64,000 bases of DNA from positions 1 through 64,000 of the forward strand of contig WTGG01000018.1 in the NCBI GenBank assembly GCA_011523685.1, in the 5' to 3' direction. The notes beneath the pieces were generated by a model that saw only the letters and a program-made list of their open reading frames with translations, was not told the DNA's origin and did not search any database. A program made the position numbers and the translations under genes. Numbering within the stretch: position 1 is the first letter of the stretch; the number at the start of each line of letters is the position of its first letter. Shown piece after piece: positions 47,395 through 56,522 of the stretch. The DNA comes from Coxiellaceae bacterium (GTDB lineage Bacteria; Pseudomonadota; Gammaproteobacteria; Coxiellales; Coxiellaceae).

Positions 47395-48048
47395 TTAACT
47401 CGCCACAATAACCATTGCTGCACGCAAAACACGACCATTAAGCTGATACCCCTTTTCTAGCACCTGAAGAACTGTATTAGACTCAGCTTCAGGGTCAGGC
47501 TGCATACTCATAGCTTCATGCAGGGTTGGGTCAAACGCATCTCCTCTTGCTGGATCCAATACTTCAATACCAAATCGAGATAATGCCTTCTCTAATAAGT
47601 CATGAGTCATCTTCATCCCTGTCAACATAGGAGCTAAGTGCTGATCATTTGTATCTATCCCCGCAATACCTCGATTCAAGCTATCAAGCACTGGTAATAA
47701 TTCTTTCAGAAGCTTTTCATTGGCGTATTTATGTGCATTAGACACATCACGCTCTGCACGACGCTTTATATTTTCCATGTCAGCTTCTGCACGAATAGCA
47801 ATATCTTTATATTTTGCTATCTCACGCTCTAATGCTGTACGTTCCGCATCGAAGGCACCCAACACTGCTTCTGCTGAAAACTCTGATGCAACCTGCTCAC
47901 TGTTCACTACTTCATCATCCAGAGAAACTTCTGTAGTAACCTCATCCTCTGGGGTCGCCGCCGATTGCTCCTGTGATACTTTCTCCTCTTGCTCTTCAGC
48001 GAATTTCTGCCACTTGTTTACTGAATTGTCTGACTGCTCTTTACTCAT
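47395..48048 (-). CDS. grpE: DnaK nucleotide exchange factor GrpE
   Basis: 217 residues. An acidic, disordered N-terminus is followed by the long coiled-coil (ERTALEREIAKYKDIAIRAE, then DMENIKRRAERDVSNAHKYA) and the C-terminal beta domain FDPTLHEAMSMQPDPEAESN and VLEKGYQLNGRVLRAAMV. It releases ADP from DnaK. Upstream sigma-70-like promoter at 48093-48120; no sigma-32 site of its own is obvious. Confidence 0.95.
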   Translation of the reverse strand: MSKEQSDNSVNKWQKFAEEQEEKVSQEQSAATPEDEVTTEVSLDDEVVNSEQVASEFSAEAVLGAFDAERTALEREIAKYKDIAIRAEADMENIKRRAERDVSNAHKYANEKLLKELLPVLDSLNRGIAGIDTNDQHLAPMLTGMKMTHDLLEKALSRFGIEVLDPARGDAFDPTLHEAMSMQPDPEAESNTVLQVLEKGYQLNGRVLRAAMVIVAS

Positions 48049-48092
48049 TTATTTTCTCCGCTATGATATGATGTCGGTCTAAGATAGTCCGT

Positions 48093-48120
48093 ACTATAGC
48101 TCTTCCCTACTATTATTCAA
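48093..48120 (-). promoter_or_regulatory. Putative sigma-70 promoter of grpE
   Basis: Minus strand: TTGAAT (48120-48115), 16-base spacer, TATAGT (48098-48093), 45 bases before the ATG. Good match to vegetative promoters. Confidence 0.45.
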
Positions 48121-48137
48121 CCCTGAGGACACTAAGC

Positions 48138-48911
48138 ATGATCGGCTTCATACTCAAAAAAACCATAAGCCAGTGCTTTGTGCCCTTTAATATCTCCTTA
48201 GTTTGCCTTACCTTAGGTTGGCTAATGTCCCGTCTTCATCTTAGCAACAAAGGCAATACCCTGATTCTCTTTGGAATTATCTGTCTGTATTTTTTCAGCA
48301 CACCTTGGACAGCCAACCATCTCCTCACCCCTTTAGAATCACGTTATCCTAACAGTACTCTAAAAAATGATCCTAATATCACAAAAGTTGTTGTTTTAGG
48401 TGGAGGCCTCCCACAAACATTACTAGAAAAAAAACCATTTAAACTGAGTACGGCCAGTCATGAAAGACTCATCCAAGGCATTACTGTTTATCAAGCACTG
48501 CGACACAACAACCAAAAAGCCACCTTAATCCTATCAGGCGGCAACCCTTACCACCCAAAAGAACCTGAAGCGAAACAGTTAAAAGAAGAAGCTATGATAC
48601 TAGGCATTCCAGAAAAGGACATCCTCATAGAATCCACATCGAAGGATACTGCCGAAGAAGCACACAACCTCTTACCCGTACTAAACACTCAACCGTTTTA
48701 CCTCGTCACTAGCGCGAGCCACCTTCCCAGAGCCATGAAACTCTTCCAGAACGCAGGCATGAACCCCATAGCAACGCCTTGCAACTACTTAACCAATCGT
48801 GTTCGATGGTGGACAAACTGGCTACCCAGATCCAATCAACTTGGAAAAAGTCAGGCAGCTTTACATGAATACCTCGGCATGCTCTGGGCAAAATTAAACC
48901 GGTTGTTATAA
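48138..48911 (+). CDS. YdcF/ElyC-like envelope protein (DUF218)
   Basis: 257 residues. Two N-terminal membrane segments are followed by a DUF218 domain: KVVVLGGGLPQTLL, LILSGGNPYHPKEPEAKQL, ESTSKDTAEEAHNL and LVTSASHLPRAMKLFQNAGM. ElyC acts in the envelope, on undecaprenyl-phosphate use and peptidoglycan synthesis at low temperature. Divergent from grpE, upstream of nadK. Confidence 0.82.
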   Translation: MIGFILKKTISQCFVPFNISLVCLTLGWLMSRLHLSNKGNTLILFGIICLYFFSTPWTANHLLTPLESRYPNSTLKNDPNITKVVVLGGGLPQTLLEKKPFKLSTASHERLIQGITVYQALRHNNQKATLILSGGNPYHPKEPEAKQLKEEAMILGIPEKDILIESTSKDTAEEAHNLLPVLNTQPFYLVTSASHLPRAMKLFQNAGMNPIATPCNYLTNRVRWWTNWLPRSNQLGKSQAALHEYLGMLWAKLNRLL

Positions 48912-48983
48912 ACTAATAGACACGCTCTACCTCAATCATTTGAATAATGGTATTCTAAAAAAGTTCCATTTATTCAACAGAGA

Positions 48984-49871
48984 ATGTCTATGAAACAACC
49001 ACCGCTCAAACACATTTACCTCATAGGCACATCTAATCTTGAAGGTGTTTCTGACACACTCAACCTACTCATCAAGCATCTTGAGCACCTCCCTGTCTCA
49101 ATAACCTTTGAGGAAAAAACCGCTACACGATACAACATCACCCATCATGAAACCGCTACAATAGACCAACTGCCAAAATCGATAGACCTGATTATCGTTG
49201 TCGGTGGGGATGGCAGCATGATTACAGCTGCTCACACCGCACTTACTAATCAAGTACCTATCCTTGGCATCAATCGGGGAAGACTAGGTTTCCTAACTGA
49301 TATCTCTCCTAACGCCATGGATGATATCAGTGATATTTTACAAGGCCACTACTCCACTGAATCACGTTACTTCTTAGAAGCCAGCATCAACGATCAAGAC
49401 ACATCTCGCATACTAGCTCTTAATGATCTTGTCCTCACACCAACAGATACGACCCATATGATTGAGTTTGAAACACGTGTTAATAATGAATTACTTTATC
49501 ATCAATGCGCTGACGGTATGATCTGCGCAACGCCTACAGGCTCAACAGCCTATGCCTTATCTGGCGGCGGACCTATCGTTCAACCAGGGCTCGACGCTAC
49601 TGTATTAGTTCCAATGTTCCCACACACACTCAGTAGCCGCCCCATTGTAATACCAGCATGCGGACATATCACGCTGCATATCGAATCAACTAACACCAAA
49701 TCACCCTGCTTATGTAATGATGGTATCTCACGTATCACTGTAGATCCCGGATCAACCATTCACATAAGGAAATATCCTCAAACTCTACAACTCATACACC
49801 CTTACAACTATAACTATTTTGAAACCTTACGAACTAAACTTGGCTGGGAAAAACAAGCATCTCGGAGATAA
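48984..49871 (+). CDS. nadK: NAD kinase
   Basis: 295 residues. Motif GGDGSM at about 75-80, NRGRLGFLTD, and CATPTGSTAYALSGGGPIV near 180. It phosphorylates NAD to NADP. Two Met codons lie at the start (MSMKQ). recN begins two bases after its stop, so they share a transcript. Confidence 0.93.
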   Translation: MSMKQPPLKHIYLIGTSNLEGVSDTLNLLIKHLEHLPVSITFEEKTATRYNITHHETATIDQLPKSIDLIIVVGGDGSMITAAHTALTNQVPILGINRGRLGFLTDISPNAMDDISDILQGHYSTESRYFLEASINDQDTSRILALNDLVLTPTDTTHMIEFETRVNNELLYHQCADGMICATPTGSTAYALSGGGPIVQPGLDATVLVPMFPHTLSSRPIVIPACGHITLHIESTNTKSPCLCNDGISRITVDPGSTIHIRKYPQTLQLIHPYNYNYFETLRTKLGWEKQASRR

Positions 49872-49873
49872 TT

Positions 49874-51544
49874 ATGCTAGAGCATCTACATATCAAACAC
49901 TTTGTGGTTGTTGACTCTTTATCACTTGAATGTCAAAACGGGTTTATCGCCATCACCGGAGAAACTGGCGCAGGAAAATCCGTTTGGGTAGATGCACTAT
50001 GCCTCGCACTAGGACATAGAGCAGAAGGCCAAATGATTAGAACAGGTCATGACCGCGCAACCATCACAGCGACGTTTAACATCACTAATAACCGTGACGC
50101 ACAAACATGGCTAGCCAATAACGATATCGAGAATGAAGATAACCAGTGCATATTACAACGAACATTAACAACAGAAGGTCGATCACGAGCAACCATTAAC
50201 GGTACACCTTGTCCACTTAATTTGATACGCGACCTTGCTCCTCTCTTAATACAAATCCACAGCCAACAATTACAGCGCTCACTTTTAAAAGCAGACTATC
50301 AAAGACAGACTCTTGATAGCTATGCACAGAACAGTGACATACTCTATAGCATTAACTCGGTCTACCAACGCTGGCTAGCCGTTCAGTCTGAGATTGACGT
50401 CCTTAATAGCAAACTTCCCAACCGCGAACAGCAACTGGAACTCCTCACCTATCAACTCAACGAACTAGAACAGCTTAATCTACAAACTAACGAATGGAAT
50501 ACATTATCAGAGCAACATCAAAAGCTACATCAAGCCAAGCACATCAAAAGCTCGATTCAGCAAGCACTGTCACTTACCAGCACACACGAAGAACATGCTG
50601 CAGATAGCTTAATCCAGCAAGCACAGCATCACCTCAGTCAACTGAGCTTTCAAGATAAGTCTATGGATAATATCCAAACACTACTCAACACAGCCAACAT
50701 ACATCTTCAGGAGGCGATACAAGAACTCCAGCAGTATTATCAGTCCGTGGATATCCCCGTAGATGAAATCGATACACTCGACCAACGACTTAGCTGGATT
50801 CATGAACTTGCACGCAAACATCATACAACACCTGAGCAATTAGAAGCGGTTCATGCATCACTGCAACACAAAGTGAATGAACTAGAACATATCGATGTCA
50901 CCTTATGTGAATTAAACAATACACTAGATACGATTACTGCTGAATATCACACTCTGGCCAATACCCTTACTCAACGTCGCCAAAGTGCAGCCAAAACACT
51001 GAGCAAGGCTATGACAACACACATGCAAACATTAGCCATGGAAGGAGGAGAATTTCATATTAGCCTACAAACAGATACAAACAAGATCAGCATTCATGGC
51101 CATGAAAACATTGCATTCACCGTATCCACTAACCCGGGATCACCCAAAGGCGCCATACAACACGTTGCTTCAGGGGGTGAATTATCACGACTGAGTCTCG
51201 CTTTACACATATTACTAGCTGACCAACAACACACACCGACGATGATTTTTGATGAAGTTGATACTGGAATCAGTGGAAAAACCGCATCCATTGTCGGCAG
51301 TGCATTAAAAAAACTAGGAGAACAAACACAAGTGTTATGTATCACTCATCTCCCTCAAGTTGCAGCACTAGCACAACACCACTATTTAGTCTCCAAACAA
51401 AAAGACTCTTCAACCACAACAGCCTCTATCAGCAGTTTGAACGAGAATCAACGTATTGATGAAATTGCACGATTAATGGGTGGAAAATCTATCACACAAG
51501 CAACAAAAGCTGGCGCAAAAGAGCTGTTAGGCATAACAGCTTAA
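49874..51544 (+). CDS. recN: DNA repair protein RecN
   Basis: 556 residues, SMC-like. Walker A GETGAGKSVWVDAL at about 29-42, a long coiled coil through the middle, signature SGGELSRLSLAL, Walker B TMIFDEVDTGISG and THLPQVAALAQHHY. It acts at double-strand breaks with RecA. The nadK-recN pair is common in gammaproteobacteria. Its stop overlaps the convergent gene at 51541. Confidence 0.94.
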   Translation: MLEHLHIKHFVVVDSLSLECQNGFIAITGETGAGKSVWVDALCLALGHRAEGQMIRTGHDRATITATFNITNNRDAQTWLANNDIENEDNQCILQRTLTTEGRSRATINGTPCPLNLIRDLAPLLIQIHSQQLQRSLLKADYQRQTLDSYAQNSDILYSINSVYQRWLAVQSEIDVLNSKLPNREQQLELLTYQLNELEQLNLQTNEWNTLSEQHQKLHQAKHIKSSIQQALSLTSTHEEHAADSLIQQAQHHLSQLSFQDKSMDNIQTLLNTANIHLQEAIQELQQYYQSVDIPVDEIDTLDQRLSWIHELARKHHTTPEQLEAVHASLQHKVNELEHIDVTLCELNNTLDTITAEYHTLANTLTQRRQSAAKTLSKAMTTHMQTLAMEGGEFHISLQTDTNKISIHGHENIAFTVSTNPGSPKGAIQHVASGGELSRLSLALHILLADQQHTPTMIFDEVDTGISGKTASIVGSALKKLGEQTQVLCITHLPQVAALAQHHYLVSKQKDSSTTTASISSLNENQRIDEIARLMGGKSITQATKAGAKELLGITA

Positions 51545-52008
51545 CACCCTCGACTTGCTCTAACAGAGTCTGGTACTTTAACAGCAATTGGCACCTGTAT
51601 AGAATGACCACTGTCCTCCTCAATAGAGCAGCCTTCATCATTAAAAGCAAGCGGAAAAGTAGTGGCCCAAATTCCCTCTCTTATCAATGGCGCCCCAATA
51701 CTCTCACCAGCTGATTCTGGTGACTGTGACGCAGTCACAACGGGTATACGCTGAATACCATTACACTTAAAAAAACAGAGGCACAGAAAACACATGACCA
51801 AGGCCATTGCAACACCGAACAGGGCTAAAACTAATAAAAGATTAGATTCATCACCAGTACTATAAGATCGACCCGGAGAATCATCATGCTCCTCTTTTGA
51901 GCGTAATGACCCCATCGTTGACATAACACTCGGTTGCAATGCACTTACCGTAAAAAAAGTATTTGCAAATACAAAAATAAAAAAATTAAAACTATCTTTT
52001 GATCGCAT
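51541..52008 (-). CDS. Orphan protein with signal peptide and one membrane segment
   Basis: 155 residues. Hydrophobic leader FNFFIFVFANTFFTVSA followed by a Ser-rich linker, then a membrane segment at about 57-80 (LLLVLALFGVAMALVMCFLC) with four Cys in and beside it (CFLCLCFFKC), then a tail of about 75 residues. Type-I single-pass topology is likely. It lies 37 bases after the protein kinase gene on the same strand, so the two probably form an operon. Unknown family. Confidence 0.55.
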   Translation of the reverse strand: MRSKDSFNFFIFVFANTFFTVSALQPSVMSTMGSLRSKEEHDDSPGRSYSTGDESNLLLVLALFGVAMALVMCFLCLCFFKCNGIQRIPVVTASQSPESAGESIGAPLIREGIWATTFPLAFNDEGCSIEEDSGHSIQVPIAVKVPDSVRASRGC

Positions 52009-52045
52009 GGATTACTCCTAAAAATTCATTATGTGGAAATATTCA

Positions 52046-53452
52046 TCATTTAATAGACGGGTGAGCAGAAACAGCTGATTCAGTGTATATTTCTGGCTTA
52101 GTCAACATACGCTTCAAAGATCCTGGCCATAAACCTTTATATGATCTGCAGGTTTGTTCAACTGCTTGCTTAACACCTAGTACAGTTTTCAAGTTAGCAA
52201 TGTCTTGCTGTAATTGATCGGCTCGCTGTCGACCGATCTTACCTCGAAAGCAAGAAAAATAAGAAGAATTGAACTGTGCCTTATAGACTGTTATCGAGTT
52301 ATTAATATCATCGACATACGTATTTTCGTTACTTTTTACTAACCACTCATTCAGATCACCGCCCGCATTGTCGAAGTATTTTGGATCTAAATCTACTTTT
52401 ATTCGCCAGTAATATTCAGCTAATGTTAACCACTCTTTTCGAACCGCTTTAGAATCCAACATTTGCAGTTGAGTGGTGAGCAATTCCTCAATTCTACCAA
52501 GCGTAGAACTCATTTTTTTTCTATTAATAGAGTTCAGTGTATTAATCAACTGTATTAAATCATTAAAAGTACCTAACTTGCGTGGAATCCCATTATGAAT
52601 GGCTAACTCCACCATTTTTTCAACATCATCGATTTCCAATAAATTTTTCAACAGAAAGGATGAAGGCAACGCATTACGTATTGACTCTTTTAACAGCTTA
52701 TATATCTGTATAAAGCAATCCACCTTAAGCGTTCTTATGAAAGCATAGACATCTTGCGCCTTTAATATATCATCACAGGTAACATTACTCTTTACATCAA
52801 ACTTTGGATCATAATCAAAATAGTATCCTCCGGTTTTTTCATTACCGCTACCCCAGTCACAAACCATAGCTTGCAATCCACCCCCATGTGAGATAGACAA
52901 CAGAATATTTTCTGATTTCAAATCTCCATGAAAAATCGATTTATCATGTGCAAATTTCATTGCCGAAGCAACCTGAGTAATTAGGTTACTCATGTGTGAC
53001 ATAAACATTAATATCAATACACGAAAGATTTGACTATTTTTATATTGCTTATTAATTTTTAAACAATGTAAGTATTGCTGCAAGTCACATCGAACACCCA
53101 ATACAGGCAAGGTTTTCATAGCAATAATATTTATTCCTTGAGGTATTGATTCATCAGACAGTTTTTCTTCTGGAATGTCACGCCATTGATCAATAGCTTT
53201 TAGTCGCTCCACCTCTTTTTCAAAGCGTTGCTTATCAATATCCGATGAACTTATTGAAATCTTATAGGCTAGACGATCATTATCATTAACAAATACCTGG
53301 CCAAAAGCACCTTCTCCAATAAACTTACCCCATACAGGGTCATTAGCATCTTTATGATTTTGCCCCCCAGCAGGACCCAACGATATTTGTAATTGATTAA
53401 CTAAAAATGAGCCTGCGTAGTGCTTACACTCATTATCATTCTGTGATTCCAT
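52046..53452 (-). CDS. Eukaryotic-type Ser/Thr protein kinase, candidate effector
   Basis: 468 residues. Kinase motifs are in order: Gly loop GEGAFGQV at 46-53, ATP lysine K64 (AYKIS), likely alpha-C Glu in FEKEVERL, catalytic loop HGDLKSENIL with D177, K179 and N182, and magnesium-binding D199 in DWG in place of DFG. All key residues are present, so activity is likely. HGD in place of HRD removes the arginine that usually depends on activation-loop phosphorylation. Residues about 300-468 are helical and unassigned. There is no signal peptide or membrane segment, unlike PknB-type receptors. Effector kinases of intracellular bacteria look like this; delivery is inference. Confidence 0.8.
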   Translation of the reverse strand: MESQNDNECKHYAGSFLVNQLQISLGPAGGQNHKDANDPVWGKFIGEGAFGQVFVNDNDRLAYKISISSSDIDKQRFEKEVERLKAIDQWRDIPEEKLSDESIPQGINIIAMKTLPVLGVRCDLQQYLHCLKINKQYKNSQIFRVLILMFMSHMSNLITQVASAMKFAHDKSIFHGDLKSENILLSISHGGGLQAMVCDWGSGNEKTGGYYFDYDPKFDVKSNVTCDDILKAQDVYAFIRTLKVDCFIQIYKLLKESIRNALPSSFLLKNLLEIDDVEKMVELAIHNGIPRKLGTFNDLIQLINTLNSINRKKMSSTLGRIEELLTTQLQMLDSKAVRKEWLTLAEYYWRIKVDLDPKYFDNAGGDLNEWLVKSNENTYVDDINNSITVYKAQFNSSYFSCFRGKIGRQRADQLQQDIANLKTVLGVKQAVEQTCRSYKGLWPGSLKRMLTKPEIYTESAVSAHPSIK

Positions 53453-53589
53453 GATACTCGCTCAGCAACACACTATGATTCAACCAGCGTGACCCAAGCA
53501 AACTGGCACATTAACAATGACGATTAAGATTGTTATGTGGCACATTTTATTTATAAAATAAGCTTGGTTTCTATTAAGAGAAAATTAAT

Positions 53590-54075
53590 ATGACAGTAAA
53601 CACAACTGATCAGTATAAAAATTGGCCCAATTACGTTAGTGGCATACTTATTTGCTTATTATTAGGTATGTTATCCGGATACTTGTCAGGTAGTGGACCC
53701 AATACCTGGTACCACCAACTTCAGCAACCTAGCTTTACACCGCCAGCTTGGCTATTTGGACCAGTATGGACTGTACTCTACATCATGATAGGTATCACTG
53801 CCGGATATCTATGGTCTCGTCGTAAAGACGCTCGCTCTCTATTTAACTTGTTTGTACTACAGCTAATCCTTAACCTGATTTGGTCCCCCATCTTTTTTGG
53901 CTTTCACCAGATCAATTTAGCAGCCATCAACATTTGTCTACTCTGGCTTTTCCTAATCATTTTACTGGTTCGTGCTGCAGCATCTCATCGCTGTGTCACC
54001 TATCTACTGCTGCCATATACTACTTGGGTCAGCTTTGCGATGGTGCTTAATATTACTCTGGCTTTTTTAAACTAA
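53590..54075 (+). CDS. tspO: TspO/MBR-family membrane protein
   Basis: 161 residues, five membrane segments. Conserved motifs: LQQPSFTPPAWLFGPVWTVL and NLIWSPIFFGFHQI. TspO binds porphyrins and related tetrapyrroles and is linked to oxidative stress responses. Single gene, divergent from the kinase. Confidence 0.9.
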   Translation: MTVNTTDQYKNWPNYVSGILICLLLGMLSGYLSGSGPNTWYHQLQQPSFTPPAWLFGPVWTVLYIMIGITAGYLWSRRKDARSLFNLFVLQLILNLIWSPIFFGFHQINLAAINICLLWLFLIILLVRAAASHRCVTYLLLPYTTWVSFAMVLNITLAFLN

Positions 54076-54261
54076 TCCTACATAGCTAATCACTGACACA
54101 GAAAAAGTACACGACTTACTCCAATAAAGCATCATCTATGAGTAAACTATGAAGACGTTATGAACAATAGCTCCATTGACATTTTTTTGGGAAATTAATG
54201 ATATGGACATAACATAGCGGATAATTAGCAACCAGCGAAAATTAACCATGGGGATTCATTA

Positions 54262-54636
54262 ATGATAGAGAAAATATTCACTCGCAAAGAAATGAAAACA
54301 CTCAAAGACAACATTATTAATCACGAGCAGGCTGAAGAATATGGTGAACGATGGGAAGCCGTGTTTAAGGGTTTAGACAGCTTAAGAACAAACCATGTAG
54401 CAGCTTCTGATAACCAAACCGCACCTTTCATGGAAGAAGCTAGGCGATTAGTCATAGCCTATACAGGAAAAGATCAACAACTGACTAAAAAACTCAAAAC
54501 ACTCTACCAAAGCCATCAAGGAGCAGAGTTACTCCGCCATCAAGGCTTTAACATCAGTGATGAACTTTATCGCTATTACGAACAAGCCTGGAAAGCCCAT
54601 ATTGCAGAAACAGGTTTTTTTGCTGCCTTTAAATAA
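54262..54636 (+). CDS. Small helical hypothetical protein, possibly TipAS-like
   Basis: 124 residues, all alpha, soluble. GERWEAVFKGLDSL followed by ARRLVIAYTGKDQQLTKKL and ISDELYRYYEQAWKAHI loosely follows the TipAS antibiotic-binding domain found in MerR-type regulators, without a DNA-binding part. The assignment is weak. GGGGATTC precedes the ATG. A bidirectional hairpin follows the stop. Confidence 0.5.
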   Translation: MIEKIFTRKEMKTLKDNIINHEQAEEYGERWEAVFKGLDSLRTNHVAASDNQTAPFMEEARRLVIAYTGKDQQLTKKLKTLYQSHQGAELLRHQGFNISDELYRYYEQAWKAHIAETGFFAAFK

Positions 54637-54637
54637 T

Positions 54638-54662
54638 AAAAAACCCAGCCAAAGGCTGGGTT
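54638..54662 (-). terminator. Intrinsic terminator, strongest on the minus strand
   Basis: AACCCAGCC and GGCTGGGTT pair around AAA. On the minus strand six T follow, which suits the small secreted-protein gene at 54677. It may also serve the plus-strand gene ending at 54636. Confidence 0.8.
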
Positions 54663-54676
54663 CTTATACGCCATAT

Positions 54677-54904
54677 TTATGTCTTACCAGGTGTTTTTTT
54701 CACGCAAGGCTGTTGGCCATCAACAGGCGTCTCTTCCTCAATCTTGCAGCACATACTAGATTGACATGCAGCACCATCCATCTTTGAGCAGTCCATTTTC
54801 CCACAGATTTCTTTATATTTTACCACAGTTCCACCAGATGAAAAACTAACTCCTGAGATAGTCAGACCAAATGCGCAGACTAATATTGTTACTAACGATT
54901 TCAT
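54677..54904 (-). CDS. Small secreted Cys-rich protein
   Basis: 75 residues. Signal peptide MKSLVTILVCAFGLTISGVS, then a mature part of about 52 residues with six Cys (ICGKMDC, GAACQSSMCC, QQPCV). Perfect GGAGG seven bases before the ATG and an intrinsic terminator 15 bases after the stop, so a real, separately expressed gene. Probably disulfide-bonded or metal-binding in the periplasm. Unknown family. Confidence 0.65.
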   Translation of the reverse strand: MKSLVTILVCAFGLTISGVSFSSGGTVVKYKEICGKMDCSKMDGAACQSSMCCKIEEETPVDGQQPCVKKTPGKT

Positions 54905-55005
54905 AAATAACCTCCATACATGATGTAATTACCAACACTGTTATTGTAGTAGAAAATAATACAAATAGTGCGGAAGTATATTTTTTTAAGTAAAATCATA
55001 CACGT

Positions 55006-55029
55006 AAAAAACCCGGCAATAGCCGGGTT
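55006..55029 (-). terminator. Intrinsic terminator of the lipoprotein gene
   Basis: Minus strand: AACCCGGC, loop TATT, GCCGGGTT followed by four further T. Starts 34 bases after the lipoprotein stop codon. Confidence 0.75.
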
Positions 55030-55062
55030 AGGTACACTCAATAAGAGTAGAAATTAGTTCTA

Positions 55063-55386
55063 TTACTGTTGGCTATCAGAACCATCTTCATCAGAAGAAG
55101 AAGCAGTATCAGAAGGATCATCAGCATCAGTAGTAGCATCAGCATCAGCATCAGTAGTAGCATCAGCATCAGCATCAGCATCAGTAGTAGCATAAGCATC
55201 AGCATCAGTAGTAGCATAAGCATCAGTAGTAGCATCAGCATCAGTAGAGGAACTATTCATAACTGGTGATTGAGATTGAGCTGGTGCTGAGCTTGTATCA
55301 TCTGTTGAAGAACGTTGATTACACGCGCTAAGTGAAACAACACCGACTAAAACACAAGCTAGTAATAAAGACCTTTTAAGTAACAT
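55063..55386 (-). CDS. Lipoprotein with Asp/Ala/Thr repeat tail
   Basis: 107 residues. Lipobox LSAC at residues 19-22 follows a classical leader, so Cys22 is lipidated. The mature chain is entirely low-complexity: Ser/Asp/Thr, then about 45 residues made of ATTDAD and DADA units, then an acidic tail. Strong ribosome site AAGGAGAAAGGG. An acidic surface spacer is one possible role. The coding repeat tract may vary in length between strains while keeping the frame. Confidence 0.65.
   Translation of the reverse strand: MLLKRSLLLACVLVGVVSLSACNQRSSTDDTSSAPAQSQSPVMNSSSTDADATTDAYATTDADAYATTDADADADATTDADADATTDADDPSDTASSSDEDGSDSQQ
55121..55244. repeat. In-frame hexanucleotide-type repeat tract
   Basis: Tandem GCATCA units mixed with GTAGTA/GTAGCA units, about 120 bases, inside the lipoprotein gene. 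Unit lengths are multiples of three, so length changes would not shift the frame. This is coding repetition, not CRISPR: there are no unique spacers. Confidence 0.8.
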
Positions 55387-55512
55387 CCCTTTCTCCTTTT
55401 TAAATTAAAAAATTGCCACTCATTATGTCATAAGAAACATTCACATCCAAGACGGAAAAATTAAACATACATTCTGTGATGAATACTAAGAGAGCTGAAA
55501 AAACATAAACAG

Positions 55513-56409
55513 CTACTGCATATACCGAAAGATAACCTGGCTTGATGGGATCACAACCGCATTTGTCAAAACACTTTCAAGTGCTTTAATTCTTTGGCCA
55601 TTAAGTACTTGACTCAATAATTCTTGATTACTTGACTGGCGATCTCGACTCTCTTCCAAGTGCCATAAATGTAATACTTCAACTGCATATTTCCCTATTT
55701 TTCTTTGAAGCCCCAGGCGTATTAGCCTAATCACCAAATCAGAATCCTCATAACCCCAACCTAAGAAGGACTCATCAAAACCAGAAACAGAAATTAAGTC
55801 TTGCTTCCACACACCTAAATTGCATGATTTCACGCCTTCCCATTGACGCCTCTTTCGTTTGCGCCACATAGAATCCCCTAAAACCAAGCCAACACACAGT
55901 TTATTAGACGACCTTAGAAGACATCTAACTAGCCAGTATAGTAAGCTCTTTGCATGCAGGCGTAGTAATTTTTTTTCAATTTTCTGAGAAAACAATGGGG
56001 ATAATAAAACACGATGACCACTAACAAAAAAACCAGGCTCCGCAAGTTGTCTATGGTGCCTAATGAAATGTACTAGGGGGATACAATCACCATCCAAGAA
56101 TACAATATAATCGCCATCAGAAGCTTTAATGCCCAAGTTACGACTTCTTGATGCCCTAAATCCATTATCTGGCTGCCAAACTAAACGTAGCGGATAACAA
56201 CAGTTTTTTTCAAACTCCTCAACCATCGACTGTGTTTCTGAAGTAGAGCCATCATCAACAACAATGACTTCAAAATTCATATCTGATTGATCAGACAATG
56301 CATTAAGCACGCATAACAGCTTTACAGGGTTATTATACGTCGTAATAATTAAACTGATTAAACGAGGTTGTGACACACTCTCTAAGTTTTTTGCATATTT
56401 AGACGACAT
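55513..56409 (-). CDS. Family 2 glycosyltransferase
   Basis: 298 residues. GT-A fold: SLIITTYNNPVKLLCVLNAL, VIVVDDGSTSETQS, then FRASRSRNLGIKASDGDYIV and the metal-binding FLDGDCIP (DxD-like). GWGYEDSDLVIRLIRLG near 230 is the acceptor/catalytic ED motif of the GT2/GT27-like group. It transfers a sugar from a nucleotide donor; acceptor unknown, perhaps surface polysaccharide. Not in an operon. Confidence 0.85.
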   Translation of the reverse strand: MSSKYAKNLESVSQPRLISLIITTYNNPVKLLCVLNALSDQSDMNFEVIVVDDGSTSETQSMVEEFEKNCCYPLRLVWQPDNGFRASRSRNLGIKASDGDYIVFLDGDCIPLVHFIRHHRQLAEPGFFVSGHRVLLSPLFSQKIEKKLLRLHAKSLLYWLVRCLLRSSNKLCVGLVLGDSMWRKRKRRQWEGVKSCNLGVWKQDLISVSGFDESFLGWGYEDSDLVIRLIRLGLQRKIGKYAVEVLHLWHLEESRDRQSSNQELLSQVLNGQRIKALESVLTNAVVIPSSQVIFRYMQ

Positions 56410-56522
56410 ATCCGCTGATCCAATTAAAACATCGCACAGACTGTAAAGTAATCAACACAATACCAATAACTATCGATATCTTGTACATCCACAAAACGAT
56501 CAGCTATAGATAAACCATAAAA

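Noticed and set aside
55121-55244. CRISPR-like array
   Set aside because: Repeats are 6-9 bases, directly adjacent and coding; there are no spacers and no cas genes.
55038-55269. Open frames reading Leu/Met-rich and Ser/Ile-rich repeats across the lipoprotein tract
   Set aside because: They are other-frame readings of the hexanucleotide repeat inside the lipoprotein gene, which has the lipobox, ribosome site and terminator.
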